A stretch of 64,000 bases of DNA from Candidatus Melainabacteria bacterium (GCA_022009935.1 CP091731.1:1736001-1800000), one strand, 5' to 3'; positions 44,323 to 55,413 are shown, counted from the first letter of the stretch. Notes: a model not told the origin generated them from the sequence alone. Translations and numbers: made by a program.

Positions 44323-45052
44323 ATGCCACATTTTTTTTATTAACTCAAAATCGCTAAATGGCAATAAAATCAATATTCTTGACGAAAACAATATTTTTCA
44401 TATTGCTATTACCCTGAGATGTAAAGTTAATGAATTAATTAAGCTTATTGATGAAAACCAAATTGTTTATGAAGTTCAGGTTAACAATATTTCTAAAAAA
44501 TCCATTGAAACAACAGTAATCAACTCGTACAAATCTAAAAGGGTAAGTCCATTTAACATTTGTTTGGCTCAAAGTTTTTGAATTCAGATGATGAATATGA
44601 TGTTATAAAAATGGCTACAGAATTAGGGATAAGTGAAATCTTCCCAATTATTACTGATAATTCTAGTATAAAAAAAGATGTTGCTTTAAAAAAATGTCAA
44701 AGTTGGATAAAATAGCCTATGAAGCTGCAAAACAGTGTGAAAGAGCTAATTTACCACAAATTATTCCAAATAAAACTTTGGATGATTTAATTATTGATAA
44801 ATCATTTCATAAGGTTTTTATTTTTTCAGAAATTGAAGAAAAAATATACTCTAAAAGACTATTTTAAAGAAAACACTATAAATAAAAATGATAAAATATT
44901 GATTGTGATAGGTAGGAAGGTGGATTTTCAAAAGAGAGTTTAAAATGTTTGACAACTTAAAATTACCACAATTTACACTTGGAAACTTAATTTTAAAAGC
45001 CCCAACTGCGTGTGTTGCTTCTATCTCTAATTTATTATATGCTTTAAACTGA
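44323..45052 (+). CDS. rsmE: 16S rRNA (uracil-1498-N3)-methyltransferase
   Basis: SPOUT methyltransferase acting on 16S rRNA in the assembled 30S subunit. The N-terminal PUA-like part begins MPHFF and has NIFHIAITLRCKVNELIKLI. The methyltransferase core has ATELGISEIFPIIT, DKIAYEAAKQCERANLPQI, KVFIFSEIEEK, an IVIGPEGGFS-like motif after repair of a break, and LGNLILKAPTACVASISNLL. About 240 residues. GGAGGAG lies upstream of the ATG. Frame breaks near 44330, 44578, 44695, 44845 and 44915, several in homopolymers. It ends one base before the start of the CCA-adding enzyme gene. Confidence 0.87.
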
Positions 45053-45053
45053 T

Positions 45054-46466
45054 ATGAATAATTTAATAATAAATAAAATAAATAAAGACGAAATTTTAAA
45101 GAAAGTTATTAAAAATATTCCCCAAGATGCCGATATTTATCTTGTTGGCGGATATTTGCGTGATGCTTTAATAAATAAAGAGTCTTTTGATAGGGATATA
45201 ATTGTCAATAATATTTCATCTTGTGATTTTGCAAATATAATTGGTAATATTTTTTAAAATCAAACCGATATTGTTAGACAAAGAAAATCAAATTTATCGT
45301 CTTGTTTTGCAAAACAAGAAAGATTTTTTTGACATTACTAAAATAAATGATGCAGGTTTGGCTGAGGATTTAAAATCTCGTGATTTAACTATTAATTCTC
45401 TTGCAATAAACTTAAAAACATTTGAGGTAATTGATAAATGTAATTCAATAGATGATTTTAGTAATAAAATATTAAAAACATCTAATGTCAAAAACATGTT
45501 GGCTGACCCGTTAAGGATGCTAAGAGTATTTCGTTTTGCCTCGACTTTAGGTTTTAAGATAGATAAATCATTGCTTGATTTTATTAATCAAAATGCAAAT
45601 AAAATCAACACTGTTTCAAAAGAGCGTATAATCTATGAAATGTTAAAGTTTTTTGAAGGAAAATATAGCAACATTGCTTTTTTTAGACTTTCAGTATAAT
45701 CAATTGTTAAGCAAATTGTTTCCATTTGTAGAAGAGCTTAAAAAAGTGCCGCCAAATTTGCACCACCATTTGTGTTTGTTCCATCACTCAATTGAAACAT
45801 CAAATCAAATACAAAAGTTTTATGATAATTCAAATAATGATATAAAGGCTCATTTTAATGAAATATTAAGTTATAATATTTCACGTTTAGCTCATATAAA
45901 ACTTGCAGGCTTTTTTGCATGATATCGGTAAACCTTCAACTTGGATTATTGAAAAAGATACCCAACGACACAGATTTATAAAGCACGATGAAGTTGGAAG
46001 CGAGCTTGTTGTGCCATATTTAACCAAGTTAAAATTCCCCAAAAGGCAATAAAATACATAAAAAAATGATAAAACATCATATTTATCCTTCAAGTTTAAT
46101 GTCAAGTCCTGATGTATCGCAAAAAGCAATAGATAGGTTTTATCGCAAAATGGATGAGGATACATTGGATGTTATAATCCTTGCAAAAGCAGATAGAACA
46201 AGTGCTTTAGGCATTGAAATAACGAAAGAAACGGTTGAGAATAATTTGCAAAATTTGATAAAACTTGAAAAAGGATGGTTTGATTTTTGTCAAAGTAATA
46301 AAGAAATTCCAAAACTGTTAAATGGACTTGAAATTATGGAGTTGTTAAAGCTTAATTCTCCTAAAAATTATCATCTATAATAAAAAGTCTTCATAATGCT
46401 CAATATGATGGCACTGTCAAAACAAAAAATGATGCTATAAATTTTTTATTACAAAATTTTAAATAA
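45054..46466 (+). CDS. cca: CCA-adding tRNA nucleotidyltransferase, PcnB-type class II
   Basis: Adds or repairs the 3' CCA of tRNAs. None of the four tRNA genes just downstream encodes its CCA, so the enzyme is needed. Head domain: IYLVGGYLRDALINKESFDRD, DFFDITK, LKSRDLTINSLAINL. Neck: ADPLRMLRVFRFASTLGFKI and VSKERIIYEML. HD domain: LAGFLHDIGKPSTWIIEKD, FIKHDEVGSELV and IKHHIYPSSLM. About 470 residues. Frame breaks near 45255, 45690, 45915, 46045 and 46375. After the stop the same frame stays open to 46592 (IIEENINDLLCQPNTKTLS), so the gene may run further if the TAA is an error. Confidence 0.88.
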
Positions 46467-46629
46467 AAATTTTATGATAATATCAAGATTTATTTTATAA
46501 TTGAAGAAAATATTAATGACTTATTGTGTCAACCAAACACTAAAACGTTAAGTATTTTAAGTGATATGGTTGAAAAATTAAGGGTTTTATAAAATTTATT
46601 GTTTATTACGCAAGAGAAATAAACAATTT

Positions 46630-47237
46630 CGGGATGACACGATTTGTTTCAAATTGACAAAGAGCTTTTGATAAAAAGCGATTTGCAACAATTTGATATC
46701 AGGTTATTAGCAATTCTTTTTTGTGATAACAAAATTAGAATTGCTTATTACGTGAAATTTGCGAAAGAGAATAAAAATTTCGGGATGACACGATTTGTTT
46801 CAAATTGACAAAGAGCTTTTGATAAAAAGCGATTTGATACAATTTGATATCAGGTTATTAGCAATTCTTTTTTGTGATAACAAAATTAGAATTGCTTATT
46901 ACGTGAAACGTGCGAGAGAGAATAAAAAATTTCGGGATGACACGATTTGTTTTCAAATTGACAAAGAGCTTTTGTAAAAAGCGATTTGATACAATTTGAT
47001 ATCAGGTTATTAGCAATTCTTTTTAGTGATAACAAAAATTAGAATTGCTTATTACGTGAAACGTGCGAGAGAGAATAAAAATTTCGGGATGACACGATTT
47101 GTTTCAAATTGACAAAGAGCTTTTGATAAAAAACGATTTGATACAATTTGATATCAGGTTATTAGCAATTCTTTTTTGTGATAACAAAAATTAGAATTGC
47201 TTATTACGTGAAACGTGCGAGAGAGAATAAAAAATTT
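46630..47237. repeat. Four tandem ~152-bp repeats carrying the tRNA-Pro 3' end
   Basis: Units begin at 46630, 46781, 46933 and 47085 and run into the tRNA-Pro gene at 47238. Each starts with CGGGATGACACGATTTG, the last 17 bases of the neighbouring tRNA-Pro genes. It continues with a unit-specific body containing AGCTTTTGATAAAAAGC and TATCAGGTTATTAGCAATTC, and in units 2 to 4 ends near AACGTGCGA, the next part of the same tRNA. Units differ by a few bases. No open frame or transposase is seen. A fifth, related unit is at 47675-47857. Confidence 0.9.
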
Positions 47238-47310
<73 letters not shown>

Positions 47311-47390
47311 TTAAGTTAAAAAGTTTAGACTAGTGTAAGAAATAAATAAAACCATTAATATAACACATAGAACAACCAACATTTAAAAAA

Positions 47391-47461
47391 GGCGACACCC
47401 AGATTCGAACTGGGGGATAAAAGCTTTGCAGGCTTCTGCCTTACCACTTGGCCATGTCGCC
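47391..47461 (-). tRNA. tRNA-Cys (anticodon GCA)
   Basis: A 71-base cloverleaf on the minus strand: acceptor GGCGACA/TGTCGCC, anticodon loop CTGCAAA (anticodon GCA), T loop TTCGAAT. No encoded CCA. Adjacent to the tRNA-Gly gene, 19 bases away. Confidence 0.95.
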
Positions 47462-47480
47462 ACCAGACTTTATTAATGGA

Positions 47481-47552
47481 GCGGAAGACGAGGCTCGAAC
47501 TCGCAACAACCTGCTTGGAAGGCAGGGACTCTACCAATTGAGTTACTTCCGC
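47481..47552 (-). tRNA. tRNA-Gly (anticodon UCC)
   Basis: A 72-base cloverleaf on the minus strand: acceptor GCGGAAG/CTTCCGC, anticodon stem CCTGC/GCAGG with loop CTTCCAA (anticodon TCC), T loop TTCGAGC. No encoded CCA. Confidence 0.95.
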
Positions 47553-47612
47553 ATTTTCTCTTCTATTTTAAATGTACAAAGGTTAAAGCTAGAACAATGG
47601 TCGTGATAATAT

Positions 47613-47874
47613 GTGAAACGTGCGACCCTGTCTCTATATTCTGTTGTAAAAGTACAAAGATTTTTTAGAATGGTCGGGATGACACGATTTGTTTCAAATT
47701 GACAAAGAGCTTTTGATAAAAAGCGATTTGATACAATTTGATATCAGGTTATTAGCAATTTTTTTTGTGACAACAAAATTAGAATTGCTTATTACGTGAA
47801 ACGTGCGACCCTGTCTCTATATTCTGTTGTAAAAGTACAAAGATTTTTTAGAATGGTCGGGATGACACGATTTG
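47613..47874. repeat. 79-bp direct repeat, two copies 183 bp apart, next to tRNA-Pro
   Basis: Bases 47613-47691 and 47796-47874 are essentially identical, starting GTGAAACGTGCGACCCTG and ending CGGGATGACACGATTTG. Between them lies one body of the 152-bp repeat. The second copy ends inside the tRNA-Pro(UGG) gene, so its last 17 bases are the tRNA 3' end. Confidence 0.9.
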
Positions 47875-47930
47875 AACGTGCGACCCCCTCGTCCCAAGCG
47901 AGGTGCGCTACCAAGCTGCGCTACATCCCG
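47858..47930 (-). tRNA. tRNA-Pro (anticodon UGG)
   Basis: A 73-base cloverleaf on the minus strand, identical to the CGG gene except in the anticodon arm: stem CCTCG/CGAGG, loop CTTGGGA (anticodon TGG). No encoded CCA. It is probably the main proline tRNA. Confidence 0.95.
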
Positions 47931-47995
47931 TTTAATAATTATTAGTTTAACAATAATATGATTTATAGTCAAGTGGTTTGTGGTATAATTTTAAT

Positions 47996-48574
47996 ATGAA
48001 TAAAGAGTTGAATTTAGTAAAAAGAAAAATGTATGGCTTGCCGGAAGTGTGAGTTGGCGAAAAGCAGAACCAACGTGGTTTTTGAAGGTGGTGTGCCAAA
48101 CAATAAACTTATGTTGATTGGTGAAGCTCCGGGGCATTATGAAGATATGCAAGGAGTGCCTTTTGTGGGAAGAGCGGGGCAACTGCTTGACAAAATTTTT
48201 GCATCGGTTGGGTTGTCACGCGAAAAGATATTTATATCTGCAACACAATCAAATGCCGACCACCAAACAACAGAAATCCGCTTGATGGGGAAAAAGAAAC
48301 ATGCCGAGAATATTTAGATAAACAAATTGAAATTTTAAAACCAAAAATCATCTTGATATGCGGAAATGTTGCCTTGCAGTCCATGCTCAAACTTCCTTAT
48401 GGCATTTCAAAAGCACGAGGAAAATGGTTCGATGGACCTTATGGAGCTAAAATGATGCCGATTTTTCACCCTTCATATTTGCTTAGAAATGCAAGCCGTG
48501 AAGCTGGTAGTCCAAAATGGCTTATGTGGCAAGATATTCAAGAAATAAAAAAGGTTTATGACAGTTTAGATTGA
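47996..48574 (+). CDS. Uracil-DNA glycosylase, family 4 (iron-sulfur type)
   Basis: Removes uracil from DNA. It has the Fe-S cluster cysteines in CMACRKCELAKSRTNVV and further C-terminal cysteines in the TIKCRPPNNRNP region and ETCREYL, which read correctly only across frame breaks near 48250 and 48310. Catalytic and binding motifs: LMLIGEAPGHYEDMQGVPF, GRAGQLLDKIF, ILICGNVALQSML and IFHPSYLLRN. About 190 residues. A TATAAT at 47984-47989 lies 6 bases before the ATG and no ribosome-binding site is seen, so it may be leaderless. A frame break near 48030 follows the first ten residues. Its end overlaps the opposite MFS gene. Confidence 0.9.
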
Positions 48575-49753
48575 TTTTACAAGCCTCTTTACAAGATAGT
48601 AGTTTATTCCACACAAAAAGCATGCTCAAACTAAAAAGTATTATGGGGAATAAAGCTAAACTTGTTTTTTCAAGTATAAAACCAACCATTGGAGTCAATA
48701 TTGCAAGCCCTATGTTTGCAAACCCGACTTGATATCCGGTTAAGACTGTGGCTGTTTCATCGTTGAAACGCTTTGGAGTTTCCATGCATCATGTTTGGAT
48801 ATAACCCTGACAAAGATAGACCTGTTAAAATTAAACCAAATGTTATTAAATATATATTTTTAGAGAATAAAAAACAAATTCCTAAAATAGCAAATAAAAT
48901 TCCATTGGTTATCAATTTTGATGAAGAGAATTTTTTGTCATCAGTCCTGTTAAAAATCTGCCCAAAGTCAATGAGCCCCAATAAAGCACAATTAAAATTC
49001 CGGCTATTTCTTTTTTTATGTGATACGATTCAACCATAACAGAACAAAACCAAAGCCCAATGCTTGATTCCAAACATACATATATTAAGAAAAATACCAT
49101 AGAGCCTATTGCTTCAGGACTTAGTATGTTTATGTCTTTTTTGCTTGCATTTTTTTCTTCAAGTTGTAAAGTGTTGGAGGTTTTTGTTATATTCCACAAT
49201 TTTTTGCTTGTAAAGAAGATGATGCATAAAACAAATTGAATTAAAGAAACTAAAATATAGCCAAATCTCCAATTTGAAGTATATTTTATGGCACTTGTCA
49301 TGATAAAAGCACCAAGGGTTGCACCAACACCCCAAAAACCGTGAAGAAAATTCATGTGTTTTGGTGAATAGTTTTTGCCGCCCAGTCATTGAGTGTTGCA
49401 TCGATTGTGCCGGCACCAAGCCCCAATATGACTGAAAACAAAATCAAATTCCACCATTTAAAACTCAAACCATAGCCCATTATCGCCATTGCTGTTAAAA
49501 GACAGCTTGTTATAAGTATTTTTGATATGTTAAATTTTTTTATAAACCAACTGCTTAAAAAACTTGACGTTATGGTAAAAATTGTCGTGATAAAAAGCAA
49601 AACTCCACCGTAATCAAGCGGTTTTGAGAAAAATGAACGCATATCGACCCAGACCACTCCTAAAATTTGGTCAGGCAACCCAAGGCTTATAAAACTTAAA
49701 TAGGATATAATTAAAAGTAATTTTTGTATTTTGGTTTTATTTAAACCATGCAT
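48522..49753 (-). CDS. Major facilitator superfamily transporter
   Basis: Inner-membrane secondary transporter with about twelve hydrophobic helices, substrate unknown. Seen: LLLIISYLSFISLGLPDQIL, a GVLLFITTIFTITSSFLSSW helix, VILGLGAGTIDATLNDWA, FLHGFWGVGATLGAFIM, GLWFCSVMVESYHIKKEIAG and LILTGLSLSGLYPNMMHG. The helix content and the FLHGFWGVGATLG motif resemble fucose/sugar-type MFS members. About 400 residues. Frame breaks near 49355, 48935 and 48775. The last 50 bases overlap the end of the convergent uracil-DNA glycosylase gene, so the true stop may be earlier. It is downstream of cysS by 26 bases on the same strand. Confidence 0.8.
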
Positions 49754-49779
49754 TATTCCATCTCAAATTTTTAAGTGGT

Positions 49780-51295
49780 TTATGAAGGTTCAAATTCAAC
49801 TTTTGCACCGTTTTTTGTGTCTTTAATAAAGATGTTGGCTTCTTTTTAAGGTGTCGCGAATTTTATCGGCAAGACCCCAGTCTTTATTTTCTCGAGCTTG
49901 TTTTCGTTTTGAAAGTATACAATTCATCACTTCACTTAGTGGCAATTTTTTTCTTCATCGCTTAAAAAATCTATTTTATCAATAATTTGACTCAAAGCAT
50001 TGTTGCATTTTTCGTCCATGTCGCAATTTGGATTTAGAAAACTTAAGCCTAAAATATTTGAAAGGAGTATTAATAATGCGAGATATTTTGTTATACTTTC
50101 CTTGTCTCCCGATTCTATAAATTTATTTATTTGAGAAGCCAAGTCAAACAACACCGCCAAAGCTTTTGAAGTGTTAAAATCGTTGTCCATAGCAAGAATA
50201 AAGCTGTCAAGTTGACTTAAATCAAATTTTTCTTTAATATCTGAATATTTCAAATCGTTTATATTGCTTATATCGATATTAAATTCATCAAACAAAGTTT
50301 TTTCATCTTTATTTATGTGTGCTAATCCTTCATTGATAGAGTTATTCAAACGTTTCACACCATTTTTTGCAGAATTTAATGCTTCATCATTAAACTCGAC
50401 TCCTGTTCGATAGTGATTTGTTAAAATAAACAAACGTATTGTATTTTTGTCATATTTTTGAAGTAAATCATTGATGGAAATAAAATTATTCAAAGATTTA
50501 GACATTTTTTCTTTATTTATAGTAACAAACCCGTTGTGTAGCCAATAGTTCACAAATTTGACCCCATTTGCTGCTTCACTTTGAGCTATTTCGTTTTCAT
50601 GGTGAGGAAAAATCAAATCAGCTCCACCGGCATGGATATCAATAGTGTCGCCAAGATATTTTTTAGCCATCGCTGAACATTCAATGTGCCATCCGGGGCG
50701 TCCGATTCCCCAAGGGCTATCAAATCCGTGCTTTTCATCTTTTTTCCACAATGCAAAATCCATATCGTCTTCTTTTTTTGTCACCAACTTGAACCCTTGC
50801 ACCGCTTTTTATATCATCAAGCGGTTGTTTGCTCAATTTGCCATATTCATTGAATTTTTTGACACGAAAATAAACATCACCTTGAATTTCATAAGCAAAA
50901 CCATTTTCAATAAGTTTTTCAATGAGTTTTATCATTTCATTGATACATTCGGTTGCTTTTGGCTCGTATGTAGGGCTTAAAACGTTTAAATCATCCATTG
51001 ATTGTTTAAAAATATTGTAATACTTTGTTGCTATTTCGCTTGGTTGGCAATGATTTTTGTCAGCTTTGTTCAAAATTTTATCGTCAACATCTGTTATGTT
51101 GCGGCAATATTTTACGTTATAACCTAAAAATTTTAAATATCTGTAAACAACATCCCAAGTAATATAACATCTTGCATGTCCTAAATGAGGATTGTCATAA
51201 ACAGTTGACCAATAAACGTACATTTTTACTTCGTTTTTATTAATAGGATTAAATTCCACAGAATTTTGTTTCATTGTATCTAATATTTTTAACAT
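49780..51295 (-). CDS. cysS: Cysteine--tRNA ligase
   Basis: Charges tRNA-Cys; the cognate tRNA gene is 2.3 kb away. HIGH motif in DNPHLGHARCYITWDVVYRY, KMSKS in FVTINKEKMSKSLNNFIS, zinc ligands in GWHIECSAM and FPHHENEIAQSE, plus the C-terminal helical domain (LDSFILAMDNDFNTSKALAV). About 500 residues. The usual MYVCGPTVYD reads MYVYWSTVYD, so the first zinc cysteine is absent as written. Two small compensating indels would restore it. Frame breaks near 50790, 49945 and 49855. It starts with MLKILDTMKQNS at 51295; the upstream ribosome-binding site is weak. Confidence 0.93.
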
Positions 51296-51416
51296 AATGC
51301 CTCATCATTGATTTTTCTTAATATTCTTAACTATTTTATACAAAATTTGATATAAATTCAACTTAACTAAAAAGGTTATTTTTGTATAATTTGTTTAAGT
51401 TTTTAAATTTTATCTG

Positions 51417-51444
51417 TTGTTTTTTTTTATTTTTTAGTTATAAT
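51417..51444 (+). promoter_or_regulatory. Probable promoter of rplI
   Basis: TTGTTT (51417-51422), 16 bases of nearly pure T/A, TATAAT (51439-51444). It lies 41 bases before the L9 start codon. Confidence 0.5.
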
Positions 51445-51485
51445 AATAATAAATTATTTAGCATAAAATGGAGAAAAAGGTATTT

Positions 51486-51997
51486 ATGAAAGTAATATTA
51501 AAGAAAGAAGTTCAAAATTTAGGCGATGAAGGTGATATAGTAAACGTTAAAGACGGCTATGCAAGAAATTATCTTCTTCCTCAAAATATGGCAGAAATAG
51601 CTACAAAAGGTGCTTTGGAAAACCGCGAACGTTATATCGAACGTATTCAAGCAAAAAGCTGAAAAATTACACAATGAAGCTTTGAATGTGGCTAAACAAA
51701 TTGAAGAGTTTGGCGAATTGCAAATTGCTGTTAAAGCCGGTGAAAGCGGAAAACTTTTTGGTACTGTTACAACTAAAAACTTGCTGAAGAGTTAAAAGCT
51801 GAATCTGGAATTGAAATAGACCGCAAAAAAACATGACTCTTGATGCTCCTATTAATCATATTGGTGAATATAAACTTCTAATTAAGCTAACTTCAAAAGT
51901 TAAAACAGACCTTCGTGTTGTTATCGTTGCTTCTGAAGTTCTTAAAGACAGAATTGAAGAAATTGAAGAAGAAGCTGCTAATCAAGAAGATGCATAA
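51486..51997 (+). CDS. rplI: 50S ribosomal protein L9
   Basis: Two-domain large-subunit protein. It begins MKVILKKEVQNLGDEGDIVN, with the family block VKDGYARNYLLPQNMAEIAT, the long connecting helix and the C-terminal domain (ITVKAG-like AVKAGESGKLFGTVTTKN, INHIGEYKLLIKL, VIVASE). About 168 residues, with an acidic tail EEIEEEAANQEDA. I use the ATG at 51486 (AAGG upstream) rather than 51468 because family members start with MKVIL. Frame breaks near 51655, 51785 and 51830. It stands alone, without rpsF, rpsR or dnaB. Its end overlaps the convergent TIM-barrel gene. Confidence 0.95.
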
Positions 51998-52762
51998 CAT
52001 TTATTAAAACAATCTAAACCGGATTTTAAATCATTTAAATTAAACACTTCAAACACAATAATTGGTTCTAAATTATTGTGTTTTAGTGTGTTTACTATTT
52101 TTGACAATCAAGATTTCCTTTATTTATTGCAAAATGAGAATCATCATCGCCAAAATTGTTGTGTATATGCATGTGATGAAGAATATTTTTGTATTCGTTA
52201 ATCCAAAATTCTACGTCAATGTCAGAATAAACATTCACATGCCCTACATCAAGCGAAGCTTTTAATTTTGGTGAATTTATTTCTTTTATAACATTTTTAA
52301 TAAACTCAGGCGATTTTTTCATGAACATTTTCTAAAACAACTGTAAGTGAGGTTTTTTCAATATCGTTTATGAAACTTTTCCAAAATTTTATAAACGCTT
52401 CATCAAATTTTTTCTGAGCACCAATATGTTTTGTGGATTTTTTATTTGTGTGAAAAAGCAATGTTGATGCGTTTATGCATTGTGCAAGCTCTAAAGATTG
52501 ATAGTATCGCTTTTGAGATATCCTTTTTTATTTCTTTGTCTATTGAGGCAATGTTTAAATCCGAAAACTGTCCATGCATTGTTATTTCGTTTTTAAACCC
52601 ATCAAGATTTTTACATAGATAATCCTTCATTTCTTCAAAATCATCGTCAACATCCAAATGTTTTGGCAAACGACTTATTTCTATACCTAAATCAAGTTCA
52701 TTTGCAATTTGGACAACCTTTTTCAAATCCGGGTCAATGCTTGAGGAAAGAAGTTTTTTCAT
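51982..52762 (-). CDS. Sugar phosphate isomerase/epimerase-like TIM-barrel protein
   Basis: Xylose-isomerase-like/AP-endonuclease-2-type barrel. Seen: LGIEISRLPKHLDVDDDF, ITMHGQFSDLN, a LELAQCINASTLLFHT strand, LTVVLENVHEKSPEF, LKASLDVGHVNVYSDIDVEF and HHMHIHNNFGDDDSHFAINK with metal-binding His/Asp/Glu. About 255 residues. Substrate unknown. ATG at 52762. Frame breaks near 52470, 52325 and 52110. It is convergent with rplI and overlaps it by 16 bases. Confidence 0.78.
52051..52083 (+). terminator. Hairpin, probable rplI terminator inside the opposite gene
   Basis: AAACACAATAATT and AATTATTGTGTTT are perfect 13-base complements around GGTTCTA, followed by a short T run. It is 54 bases after the rplI stop but inside the coding region of the convergent TIM-barrel gene. 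Confidence 0.6.
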
Positions 52763-52889
52763 TTTTTTATACCTTTATTTCGACTCTAATTATATTTTAC
52801 ATCAAAAATTAAACACATTGGTAATATTAAATTCAATAATAAAATATAAAATAATAAAAACATAAGTTGCTCAGAGGGGTTTATTTTAA

Positions 52890-53673
52890 ATGAAAAAATA
52901 TTTTTTAGTTTTTTGTTATATCGATAATGTTGGCAAATTGCGCATATTGTCAAATTTGGGGTAATGTCAAGAAGCAGACTCAAAATACAAACAGAAGCAA
53001 AATTATAGACAGCAAAACAAAAGAGCCTATCGGCAATGCAAAAGTTCGATTGCCTGCAAAGAATTTTATGGTTGAAACGGACACAAACGGTGAGTTTGAT
53101 TTAAACGCACAAATCAAGGACAAAACAATCATGAGTGTTGAAAAAAGAGGCTATAAGCCGTTTTCACTCACAATTGACGAACATTCAAAACAGCAACCAT
53201 TCACGATAGGCATTGAAAAAAGCAAACCTTATGATATTGTGCTTGAAACAGATCTTTGTCACATTGGTGACGATGTGTTTTCTTCAAACAGTGCAAACGC
53301 TCAAGACTTCAATGTGAAAGCGGTTGGGTATTTTTTGACGCGGAATTTTATGATAAAAAAAGTTCCAAAAGATAAACAATGTTTTTTGACAATCGGCTCA
53401 GTCATTGGAATTGACACACAACTTGCCAAACAAATGGGGCAATCAAAAGTCAAAATAGCGTATTCTTCTCCTGTTGAGATATTTTTTAATAATAAACAAA
53501 TTGCCGAGTTGAAAATCAATGGCGATAATCAAAAAATACCTATACCAAATGAACTTATTAAAATCGGACAAAACAATCAGATAACAATTAAGACAGGCAG
53601 AAATTTGTTTCAAACTGCTTATATTGACTATGATGATATAGAATTGATGAACGTTATGATTGAATTTAATTAA
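52890..53673 (+). CDS. Exported protein with carboxypeptidase-regulatory-like domain
   Basis: Not assigned to a named family. It starts MKKYFLVF, and with one frame break near 52925 continues as a signal peptide VISIMLANCAYCQIW. A linker is followed by a CarboxypepD-reg-like beta-sandwich (about residues 40-110): IIDSKTKEPIGNAKVRLP, VETDTNGEFDLNAQIKD, MSVEKRGYKPFSLTI. A second beta-rich part of about 140 residues ends with IKTGRNLFQTAYIDYDDIEL. About 255 residues. Cysteine in LANCAYC might be a lipidation site, but it is not a clean lipobox. RBS AGAGGGG. A periplasmic or surface structural role is likely. Confidence 0.7.
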
Positions 53674-53686
53674 AATTGCTTGTCAT

Positions 53687-55319
53687 TTAGGCTTGAAGTT
53701 GTTTTTGATAATCGTTTGCAACATGGAATTCTTTTGAGCCTTGCATTTTTTCTCTCAACCAAATTCTGAAATGTGGCACAACAAACCCCAACACAACACA
53801 ACTTAGCGCCATTGTTGACATCACAACACCAATTTTATTTCTTTTTTGATTTTTTAACAAAACTGTCAATGAGGTTGTCGTTTGTGCCGTTTTTTTGCAT
53901 TTTGTGTAATAATCATTCAAATCATCTGAAAGAGTTCTCAGTTCTTTCGTATCAATAAATTGTGACGTGTCAAGCTTACCTGTATCGGTGCTTTTGAAAG
54001 CTGTTTTGACACGTTCAAAAAAGCTTTCGCCAGAAGAACTTTCCGGTTTGAATATGTGCTTAAATTTTTCTTTTAGTGATTTGCTTTCCATAAAATTTGA
54101 AATAATGTCAGTGTTTTTGGCAAACTTGACAACCAAATTGTCAGGCTTTTCTTTTAAAAATTTTAAAACATCTACTTCTGCATTGGCTTCAAGTGTTTTT
54201 AATTCATCAGATGAAATGTTTAAATATTTTGTCAAATCAATTTTATCAAGTCCTTTGTGTTTTTGCATAAATTTCTTGAATGCATTTTCGTCAACTTTTT
54301 TGACTGACTTGTCTTTCAATGATTTTATAAGATTGTTTTCGGGGTTATTTTTAATAAAATCTTCCAACTTGCCTTCTTTTACGGCTTTTTTAACCAAATC
54401 GATATCAGTTAAGGTTTTGGTTGCATCATTAAAAGCTTTAATATCTTTTTCAAGATTGCCGTTTTTAATCCCTTCTTTAAAATCCTTTGAATTCAACACT
54501 CTGATGTCAAGATTTATAGGAAGGTGACCCCATTTGTCGCTGGCTTTTTTGAAGTCCGTTTAAAACAGGAGTGTTCAAACCGTACATAAACACCCAAAAG
54601 ACCCTTCAGATAAAGCAAATTCCAAAAATTCGCTTTTATTTCTGGATTCAGTAAGCCGACTTGCGGTGATTGCGCCATCAATAAGCATCATGTTTTTAAC
54701 GGGGTCTAAGGCAAAATCTTGAATAGCATGGGTTATCCCACCTTGGAAACTTACTTGACCGTTTGGTGTTTCGCTTTTGTGCCTGTGTGCTCGTTTTGGT
54801 CTTTTATTTTCTTTGCAACGTTATGTTTTGTTATTATGTTTCTTAAATTTGCGGTTCCTTTGTACATTAAAGCGGTAGCGATTGTTGCAAACACAAATTT
54901 TGAGCCAAAAGTGCTTTAAATTTTTTTTCGTTGTTCTTTGCTGCTTCAATAGATTTTTTAACTGTATCATTTGGGGCATTTTCAACAGCAAACTTAAGCA
55001 CTTCTTTTGGTGCTTTTGTAAATAATCGTATATCCACCCCGGGGTCTTGTTTTGCCAGTTTATAAACCGTTTTATCAAATGCTTTTTTGCAAATGGGAAG
55101 TCCGAACAACCATATAAATTGAGTTCCAAATTCATCAATAGCCCTATCTTTTGCTTCGATTAAACCGCCTGCACTGTTTGAGGTTGCTATTGAACCAACT
55201 GCATTTATTGTGTCTTTTATTCCCAAAGGTACAATTGATGACGGATTTCCGCATGCTGATATGAAACTCGATGATATACTTGAAAATGACATCTTTTTAT
55301 AATCCCACACTAAATTCAT
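53687..55319 (-). CDS. Large hypothetical membrane-associated protein
   Basis: Not recognised. With the start ATG at 55319 (an ATG at 55292 is an alternative) it reads MNLVWDYKKMSFSSISSSFI, then FGTQFIWLFGLPICKKAFDK, a long helical segment, a hydrophobic stretch KFVFATIATALMYKGTANL, VSFQGGITHAIQDFALDP, ALSEGSFWVFMYGLNTPVLN, several hundred charged helical residues (KVDENAFKKFMQKHKGLDKI, ISSDELKTLEANAEVDVLKF), and a C-terminal transmembrane helix VVMSTMALSCVVLGFVVPHF. About 540 residues. Frame breaks near 54890 and 54520. It is convergent with the exported protein at 52890. Confidence 0.6.
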
Positions 55320-55413
55320 CAATAAAACGATTGATGAAGCTTTCAAATCTATTATTACGTTAATGTTAAGCTTTTTCAATTTTTTACACTTTAAACATAC
55401 TCTTACTTATATT

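Noticed and set aside
46795..46977. 60-residue ORF in the repeat array
   Set aside because: It is a frame running through tandem repeat units and begins and ends in copies of the same sequence.
46630..47237. CRISPR array
   Set aside because: The repeats have a 152-bp period, are similar along their whole length, have no unique spacers, and no cas gene is nearby.
47355..47537. 60-residue minus-strand ORF over the tRNA-Cys and tRNA-Gly genes
   Set aside because: It lies on top of two clear cloverleaf tRNAs and has no other support.
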